Assembly: GCA_023436715.1 (NCBI GenBank)
Contig: JAEZIJ010000100.1
Span: 1-19,599, forward strand
Direction: 5' to 3'
From: Acidobacteriota bacterium
GTDB lineage: Bacteria; Acidobacteriota; Terriglobia; Bryobacterales; Bryobacteraceae
DNA: 19,599 nucleotides
Position 1 is the stretch's first letter. Each line of letters opens with the position of its first letter. A program made the position numbers and the translations under genes. Shown here in pieces: positions 14,743 to 19,599 of this stretch. Below the pieces are notes generated by a model. That model searched no databases, was not told the origin of the DNA, and saw only the letters and a program-made list of their open reading frames with translations.

Positions 14743-16560
14743 ATGGAGGACCTTTTCTCCGACCCGGGCAGCCTGGAGCGCGGCCGCGTCCGCTATCTGC
14801 CTGTGGCGCCCGGAAGGCTGGAGTTCGCCGTCGAGGTGCGGAAGGCCATCCTGAGCGAGAGGCCGCGGGTGGTCGCAGTCGAACTGCCCGTGACTCTCGA
14901 GCAGGCATACCTGAAGGCAGTGGCACGCCTGCCTGAAATCACGGTGATCGTCTATCCGGACGAGAAGGACGAAGAGCGCGGAGTCTACGTTCCCGTGGAG
15001 CCGGCCGATCCATTTACCGAGGCTGTGCGGAGCGCGCTCGAGATCGGCTCTGAAGTGCTGTTCGTGGATCCCGACCTCGGTGAGCGGCCCCATGTGCCCG
15101 ACCAGCTTCCGGACCCTTACTCACTCCGGCATATCGGGCTCGACAAGTACGTCGAGGCGTATCGAGTGTACCCGCAGCCCCGGTCCGATGCCATCTCCGA
15201 GCACGCTTCGGGGATTGCATGGAAACTTCAAGGGACGAATCCGTTCGACAAAGTTCTGGTTGTGCTTTCGCTCAACCTGCTCGATCCGGTGCTCGACGCC
15301 ATGGAGGAGCCGCAGGAGGAACCGCGGCGCCGGCGCCGGCGCGACGCGGAGCTTCTGAACCCGCACCCCGATTGCCTGGCAGAGATCACCACCGAATACC
15401 CGTATTTGCAGCACATCTACGAGGAATCGCGCGGGCGGCCGGCAGAGGTGGAACCTGTTGACCGCCGCCGCGCGCAGCTTGACGTTCTGCGCGATGCGGA
15501 AGCCGCGCTTTCGGTGAACGCCGGCGAGGCGGTGGAGCACTGGCAGCGCCGCCTGATCGCCCGCTACACGCGTAACCTGGCGTTCACGAACGGCGATCTT
15601 ACGGCGGCGCTGTTCGACCTTACCGTTGCCGCGCGCTCGATCGTGGGCGACAACTATGCCTGGGAGGTTTGGCAGGCGGCGGGCCGCTATCCTCAGCAGA
15701 AGGAGGAGGCCGATGTCGAGACCGTAAATCTCTCGGGCGAGGAGATCTGGCGGGACACCCGCAAGATCCGGCTGCGGCGGCGTCTTCCCCGCCCCAAGCA
15801 GCGCTTGCGGCCTGCCGGGCTCAAGCCCCGCAAGAAAGAGCGCTTCGCGGGCGAGTGGGCGCACGAGTTCCACGGCCAGTCGATCTGCTCCTATCCGCCG
15901 GAGGATCTCGTCATCGAGGATTACGGCCGCTTTCTGAAGAAGAAGGCCAGGAGCATTCTGTCGGAGGAGCGGTCGCGAACGGAGCCATTTGCCACTTCGC
16001 TGCTGGACGGCATCGACCTGCGCGAGACCATTCGCAAGTGGTATGAGGGGAAGATTTACGTCAGGCAATTGGAAAAGATCGCGGGCGACGTCGGCTCGAT
16101 TGTCGTCGTCTTCGATCCGGATTCGCAGGATCGCTACAGCTACCTGACCACCTGGCTCGGCGAGCACCAGAACGAGTCCGACATGGCGTTTTACTCCACG
16201 AACCCGTTCGAGCACATTGTCGGGCCGGGGATCGGCCGCGCGGAGTACGGCGGCTTTCTCATGAGCCTCCCGCCCGGACGCATGGTGGATGTGTGGAACG
16301 ATCCGGACTACGACTTCGCCGAGACGAAGCCGGAACGCCTGCTACTGGCGGGCCTGGATTACTCGATCCACACGCATGTGGTCTATGTGGCAGCGCAGCC
16401 CCCGCGATCGATTTTCCGCTCGATCGCGTCGCGCTTCGGGCGTAACATCCTGTACATTCCGATTGGACAGCTTTCGCCGCAGAAACTCGGGCGGATCAGC
16501 GTCGTCCACGTACTGGATAGTTACGCGCGCCGGCGCGACGCGAAGCAATATCTCTGGTGA
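14743..16560 (+). CDS. 605-aa protein of unknown function, partner of the AAA+ ATPase
   Basis: I do not recognise this protein. The N-terminal region (about 15-130) alternates strands and helices: 'VRYLPVAPGRLEFAVEVRKAI', then 'RPRVVAVELPVTLEQAY', 'EITVIVYPDE', 'GSEVLFVDPD'. This recalls the TraB/ChaN-like or DUF5682 pattern in which an acidic VxxVELP strand closes a Rossmann-like unit; that is inference. A run of six arginines is at 195-200, and a strongly basic linker spans about 340-368. The C-terminal third (about 437-605) has hydrophobic strands 'GSIVVVFDPDS' and 'YSIHTHVVYVAAQPP' and ends in LDSYARRRDAKQYLW. There is no signal peptide or membrane segment. The 9-bp spacing suggests one transcript with the AAA+ gene and a substrate/effector role under it. 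Confidence 0.8.
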   Translation: MEDLFSDPGSLERGRVRYLPVAPGRLEFAVEVRKAILSERPRVVAVELPVTLEQAYLKAVARLPEITVIVYPDEKDEERGVYVPVEPADPFTEAVRSALEIGSEVLFVDPDLGERPHVPDQLPDPYSLRHIGLDKYVEAYRVYPQPRSDAISEHASGIAWKLQGTNPFDKVLVVLSLNLLDPVLDAMEEPQEEPRRRRRRDAELLNPHPDCLAEITTEYPYLQHIYEESRGRPAEVEPVDRRRAQLDVLRDAEAALSVNAGEAVEHWQRRLIARYTRNLAFTNGDLTAALFDLTVAARSIVGDNYAWEVWQAAGRYPQQKEEADVETVNLSGEEIWRDTRKIRLRRRLPRPKQRLRPAGLKPRKKERFAGEWAHEFHGQSICSYPPEDLVIEDYGRFLKKKARSILSEERSRTEPFATSLLDGIDLRETIRKWYEGKIYVRQLEKIAGDVGSIVVVFDPDSQDRYSYLTTWLGEHQNESDMAFYSTNPFEHIVGPGIGRAEYGGFLMSLPPGRMVDVWNDPDYDFAETKPERLLLAGLDYSIHTHVVYVAAQPPRSIFRSIASRFGRNILYIPIGQLSPQKLGRISVVHVLDSYARRRDAKQYLW

Positions 16561-16569
16561 GCTTTCGCG

Positions 16570-16575
16570 TATACT
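16570..16575 (+). promoter_or_regulatory. Possible -10 box of the cytochrome gene
   Basis: TATACT lies 30 bp before the GTG start of the cytochrome gene and just after the preceding stop. A run of seven G (16588-16594) follows as a possible ribosome binding site. No -35 match is seen. Confidence 0.3.
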
Positions 16576-16604
16576 GAAAACAGCAAAGGGGGGGTAGAAG
16601 CTCT

Positions 16605-16934
16605 GTGAGACTCGTTGCTGCTCTGTGTCTGGCCGCGTTGCCGGCCACGATGGTGCTCATTCCGTCGCAAGCTTCCGCGCAGCAGGACGTCGCTACTGTT
16701 TACAAACAGCGTTGCGCCGGCTGCCATGGCCCCGACGGTTCCGGACAAACCGCCATGGGCCGGAGCTTCAAGCTCCGCGACCTCAGGTCGCCGGAAGTTC
16801 AGCACATGACCGACGCGCAGCTTACGGAGGTTATCGGCCAGGGCAAGGGCAAGATGCCCGGTTACGAGAAGGTCCTGGGAGCGCCGATGGTCAAGGCGCT
16901 TGTCGGTTATATCCGCGGCATGGCGAAGAAATAG
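16605..16934 (+). CDS. Small secreted c-type cytochrome
   Basis: A 109-aa protein with an N-terminal signal peptide (hydrophobic 3-20, ASA cleavage site about residue 25) and one haem motif CAGCH (Cys37, Cys40, His41). Met84 in 'KGKMPGY' is the likely axial ligand. This is a class I single-haem cytochrome c of the cytochrome c6/cbb3-like size, acting in the periplasm as an electron carrier. It starts with GTG behind a G-rich tract. There is no oxidase, dehydrogenase or cytochrome-maturation gene next to it, so its partner is unknown. Confidence 0.9.
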   Translation: MRLVAALCLAALPATMVLIPSQASAQQDVATVYKQRCAGCHGPDGSGQTAMGRSFKLRDLRSPEVQHMTDAQLTEVIGQGKGKMPGYEKVLGAPMVKALVGYIRGMAKK

Positions 16935-16963
16935 GATTGGACCGCAGGACGCGCCCTTTGTGA

Positions 16964-16969
16964 TAGTAT
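16964..16969 (+). promoter_or_regulatory. Possible -10 box close to the SDR start
   Basis: TAGTAT ends 7 nt before the ATG at 16977, again the spacing of a leaderless or near-leaderless transcript. There is no clear Shine-Dalgarno and no good -35 at 17 bp (TTGGAC lies 21 bp upstream). Confidence 0.25.
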
Positions 16970-16976
16970 CTGGGCC

Positions 16977-17780
16977 ATGCTGGGTATATTTCGGGAAAAA
17001 CTATTTGAGAACCGGACTGCCGTGATCACAGGCGGCAGCAGCGGAATCGGACTGCGAATCGCTGAGAAACTGGCCGCACACGGGGCGCGGGTCGCCCTGA
17101 TCGGCCGCTCCCAGGAAAAACTCGACCGCGCCGTCGAGGTCATCTGTTCGAACGGACATTCGGCGCTCGGCTTGGCTGCCGATGTCCGGGACTACGAGGC
17201 CGTCTCGCATGCCATCCGGCAGGTGCACGAGGCGCTCGGGAAGATCGACATGCTGATCTGCGGGGCTGCGGGCAACTTCCCGGCCACGGCTCTGGGGATG
17301 TCGGCGAACGGTTTCAAGAGCGTTGTCGACATCGATCTGAACGGCTCATTCAACACCTGCCGGGCGGCGTTCGAGCACCTGCGAAAGCCGGCGGCGGCCG
17401 TCGTCAGCATCTCGGCGGTACACGCGTTCCGGCCCCTGCCGCTCCAGGCGCACGTGTGCGCGGCGAAGGCCGGCGTCGATATGCTCAGCAAGGTGCTTGC
17501 GCTCGAGTGGGCATCCGCCGGAATCCGCGTCAACGTTGTCAGCCCCGGACCGGTGGATGAAACCGAGGGCATGCGCCGCCTGACGCCCAGCGCGGAATCG
17601 AAAAAGGCGCTTTCCGAGACCATTCCCTTGCGGCGATACGCGACCAAAGACGAAGTCGCCGACCTCGTTCTGTACCTCTGCTCCGACGCCGCCCAGATCA
17701 TCACCGGGGCTGTCTTCGTCTGCGACGGCGGCATGTCCCTGGCGGGCAGCGCTTTTCCGCCGGCGGCGGCAAAGACGTAG
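16977..17780 (+). CDS. 2,4-dienoyl-CoA reductase-like SDR
   Basis: A 267-aa SDR with TGGSSGIG (18-25) and 'IGRSQEKL' (NADP-type). Three blocks, 'AGNFPATALGMS', 'VVDIDLNGSFNTCRAA' and 'QAHVCAAKAGVDML', together with 'SPGPVDETEGMRRL', are those of the DECR2/peroxisomal 2,4-dienoyl-CoA reductase group. The normal SDR Tyr is missing (Val160 at the YxxxK position before Lys164), as in that group, where an Asp, here Asp120, and the Lys do the work. The reaction is NADPH-dependent reduction of trans-2,cis-4-dienoyl-CoA during beta-oxidation of unsaturated fatty acids. Assignment rests on recalled motifs. It stands alone before tRNA-Ser. Confidence 0.85.
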   Translation: MLGIFREKLFENRTAVITGGSSGIGLRIAEKLAAHGARVALIGRSQEKLDRAVEVICSNGHSALGLAADVRDYEAVSHAIRQVHEALGKIDMLICGAAGNFPATALGMSANGFKSVVDIDLNGSFNTCRAAFEHLRKPAAAVVSISAVHAFRPLPLQAHVCAAKAGVDMLSKVLALEWASAGIRVNVVSPGPVDETEGMRRLTPSAESKKALSETIPLRRYATKDEVADLVLYLCSDAAQIITGAVFVCDGGMSLAGSAFPPAAAKT

Positions 17781-17813
17781 GGCGTGTGCGCTCACGGCCG
17801 CTCCGGAGTGTGC

Positions 17814-17819
17814 TACCAT
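17814..17819 (+). promoter_or_regulatory. Possible -10 box of tRNA-Ser
   Basis: TGCTACCAT is an extended -10-like sequence whose hexamer ends 19 bp before the mature tRNA 5' end, a usual distance for a tRNA leader. The -35 region has no good match. Confidence 0.25.
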
Positions 17820-17838
17820 GCGTATGTCCACACGCTGC

Positions 17839-17932
<94 letters not shown>

Positions 17933-17993
17933 GTCCAGTAAATAAAGTACTTACGCGGATTTTCCACTATTTGGGCAGGTTGCCACGCGGTGA

Positions 17994-18644
17994 CTACGCT
18001 GGCTGCGGCGTCGCCTGGTTGCGTACTCTCGGATAGGTCTGGATGGCCCTGATACAGCCGTTCACTACCATGCGCCGAAACTCCGAGATAGTTAATGAGA
18101 CGGTCACATCCGGTTCACAGTGCAACACTGGACCTCCCCCGTCCCGAAAGTGAAAGCCCCAATATTTACCCTCATGGACGACATCGCACCGCACCGCATA
18201 GAGTGCGTCAATCGCCTCGTCCAGCGTGCTCGGCTGATAGTCGTGCCTCGCTATGCCGGTTGACAGTTGCGTTTGTTCCTCGGGCGAGAGAAACCACCTG
18301 AAAAAGTTCCGCACGTACGGTTTTGACCTGGATTCTCCGTTGTAGTCGTCGGCGAGCTTGGCGATGTTCTCGGCGCAGATGAGAAGGAACAGGAGCTGGA
18401 GTGTTTCGTTGTTCCTGCGCATCGACGAAACATCGTCGGCGAGCGAAATGAGCCGCTGCGTCTGGTGCATCATGATCTTCGCGGCGTGGCGAGGGTTCTC
18501 CGGAGAGACGTTTTCGACCATCAGCACAAACGCTTCTGCTGTGTCATCATCGGCAAAAAACGGCTTGTAAAACTCAAGCCACTTATTCGACGTTTCACTG
18601 CGCATGTGCAACTGACGATACCACGGGGGTGCTCCGAGCACCAC
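17994..18644 (-). CDS. HEPN-like protein (RxxxxH motif)
   Basis: A 203- to 216-aa helical protein. Near the C-terminus is Arg152-CDVV-His157 followed by EGKYW (GTG-start numbering), the Rx4-6H motif of HEPN domains and the 'R..VHEG' form seen in Apea-like and other HEPN nucleases. Upstream helices 'LQLLFLLICAENIAKLADDY' fit the HEPN bundle. HEPN proteins are often RNases in defence or toxin-antitoxin systems; activity here is inferred. The frame opens at a GTG at 18644, and an ATG at 18605 (MRSET...) is the alternative; neither has a good Shine-Dalgarno. A perfect palindrome overlaps the region between the two starts. It lies downstream of the broken DUF2971 gene on the same strand and converges on tRNA-Ser. 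Confidence 0.65.
   Translation of the reverse strand: MVLGAPPWYRQLHMRSETSNKWLEFYKPFFADDDTAEAFVLMVENVSPENPRHAAKIMMHQTQRLISLADDVSSMRRNNETLQLLFLLICAENIAKLADDYNGESRSKPYVRNFFRWFLSPEEQTQLSTGIARHDYQPSTLDEAIDALYAVRCDVVHEGKYWGFHFRDGGGPVLHCEPDVTVSLTISEFRRMVVNGCIRAIQTYPRVRNQATPQPA
18628..18642. repeat. Palindrome GGTGCTC-C-GAGCACC at the HEPN gene start
   Basis: A perfect 7-bp dyad around one base lies inside the first codons if GTG 18644 is used, or 23 bp upstream if ATG 18605 is used. It could be an autoregulatory operator, which would favour the ATG start. Speculative. Confidence 0.35.
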
Positions 18645-18694
18645 CTCAGGAGACCAGCAGCCACGAATCGCCAGACGCCAGTGGGCGGCGCGTT

Positions 18695-18726
18695 ACTCGC
18701 AAACCGGAATCCGGTAGTCGGCGAGT
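18695..18726. repeat. Nested dyad between two accessory genes
   Basis: Outer arms ACTCGC / GCGAGT enclose an inner hairpin ACCGG-AAT-CCGGT. It sits in the 126-bp gap after the DUF2971 gene and before the HEPN gene (minus strand). It could be a transcript hairpin; no T-run follows on either strand. Confidence 0.35.
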
Positions 18727-18770
18727 GTGGCAGATCGAGGGGCGGGCCGGGCACATTGGGGCCGTTACGT

Positions 18771-19472
18771 CTATTGCTGGATGGGCATCGTCCGCAAGTC
18801 AGATCGCAGGACTTGCTTGTTTAAGTGGAATTTCTCGGCGACTGCGTTGACAACATCGATGAAGTACGCGGGCGCGTCGGAGCTCACCCACACGTCGAGT
18901 ATGAGTTCGCTCAGATCCACCGGGATGTTGACGCCCGGCTCTGGTCGCAAAGGCTGATAGAGCACTCCGCGCCATTCATTTTCCGATTTGAAATATGCGC
19001 GCTTGTGGAACCCAAGTTGGACGAGTTGCCTGATGTATTCGTCACCCACTGGGACCGAGTTCTTGAAGCTACGTCGTAGGCAGTCAGCTTCTTCAATACG
19101 GTCGTGATAAAGAACTGGCGAGCAGGCAAACTGGCAAGGATGCGCCTTGAACCCAACCGTATTCTGATATCGGCCCACTGTAGACCGAACCGCAACGCCT
19201 GTTGGAGACGCCTAGCGCTCCCACATGGATACAGACTCCATCGGATCAAGCGTCCAGCAGTTCACGTATAGGTGTTCGCGGGCCTTCTCGAAAGCACGCG
19301 CTGTGTGCGTTCCCAGTAGGGCCATGAGCTGTACTGCTCCAGGGGCAGCGTCCTCGAATTCGCTGTGCTCGGCTAGGCAGAATCCCTCATATGGATCATC
19401 ACGAAAGGTAGCCGCCTTCGAGAACCATAGAGCATTGCTACTAAGCATGGCCACGAACTTGGAGAAGTCCAT
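18771..19472 (-). pseudogene. DUF2971-family protein, interrupted by one in-frame TAG
   Basis: Two minus-strand open segments, 19212-19472 and 18771-19211, are in the same frame, separated only by TAG at 19212-19214. Joined they read as one DUF2971 protein of about 233 residues: 'ALWFSKAATFRDDPYEGF' near the start, 'NCWTLDPMESVSMWER[stop]ASPTGVAVRSTVGRYQ' in the middle, 'HKRAYFKSENEWRG' and 'DVWVSSDAPAYFIDVV' near the end. The family has Tyr after MW-x-[RK], so TAT or TAC to TAG explains the break. DUF2971 genes are frequent in accessory regions and defence-like islands; their function is not established. The frame remains open from 19472 to the window edge without another Met I can place, so the true start may lie outside. 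Confidence 0.8.
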
Positions 19473-19599
19473 GTGGGGATTCCACCGAAGGTGAACGCTG
19501 ATTCCGGAGGGAACGCGAACGGCATTCCGGGCCGAAGGCGAACACTTCTCGGAGCGCAGCGACGCTGGCTCTTCGATTGTGCAGGAACTGTTCGGCTTC
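19473..19599 (-). other. Open extension of the DUF2971 frame to the window edge
   Basis: The minus-strand frame of the DUF2971 gene has no stop through this stretch. The peptide just before Met (about 'ISVHLRWNPH') resembles the strand usually preceding the family's DFxKF motif, so this may be the real N-terminus of the gene, cut by the window end. The more distal part is Ser/Arg-rich and undistinguished. Confidence 0.4.

Noticed and set aside
15121..16215. 364-codon minus-strand open frame over the 605-aa gene
   Set aside because: Composition again fits an antisense shadow, and the + frame is longer and coupled to the AAA+ gene. Since the + product is itself unrecognised, this rejection is less certain than the others.

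Overview
The window looks like a chromosomal segment of a high-GC Acidobacteriota, most likely close to Bryobacterales / 'Candidatus Solibacter'. The best lineage marker is a BlaR1/MecR1-type M56 peptidase whose C-terminal part matches the soil-associated TIGR03435 family, expanded in those bacteria and sitting directly behind a BlaI/MecI repressor gene. Dispersed short repeats, GTG starts and weak Shine-Dalgarno sites fit. The taxonomic placement is inference from family knowledge, not from a search.

Layout. 1-190: upstream DNA with no recognised gene. 191-949: NmrA-like SDR (+). 933-2597: TPR lipoprotein (-), converging on it with a 17-bp overlap. 2694-4031: divergent Nramp-type metal transporter (-). 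4032-4529: a 498-bp gene-free stretch with two small dyads. 4530-4988: small uncharacterised protein (+). 5263-9412: a + strand run of BlaI repressor, M56-TIGR03435 sensor protease, Fpg/MutM-like DNA glycosylase and a DDAH/arginine-dihydrolase-type amidinohydrolase. 9420-11652: a - strand pair, DapA-family aldolase then Tat-signal enolase-superfamily dehydratase, which looks like a sugar-acid catabolic module. 11725-13862: M20 dipeptidase and SDR, with stop and start codons overlapping. 13906-16560: MoxR/CbbQ-like AAA+ ATPase with a 605-aa partner of unknown function. 16605-16934: small secreted c-type cytochrome. 16977-17780: 2,4-dienoyl-CoA-reductase-like SDR. 17839-17932: tRNA-Ser(GCU).

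After the tRNA the character changes. The last 1.6 kb carries two - strand accessory-type genes: a HEPN-like protein with an RxxxxH motif, and a DUF2971-family gene interrupted by one in-frame TAG where the family normally has Tyr. This could be the edge of an island inserted at tRNA-Ser, although no second attachment-like repeat is seen inside the window.

Non-coding structure adds two repeat classes. One is a perfect hairpin element of about 25 bp present twice, at 2669-2693 and 13864-13890, each time flush with the stop codon of a gene. The other is a 7-bp tandem repeat (GGATCGT-type) on both sides of the DapA-family gene. The least explained coding unit, and the best candidate for an undescribed system, is the AAA+ ATPase with its 605-aa partner at 13906-16560.
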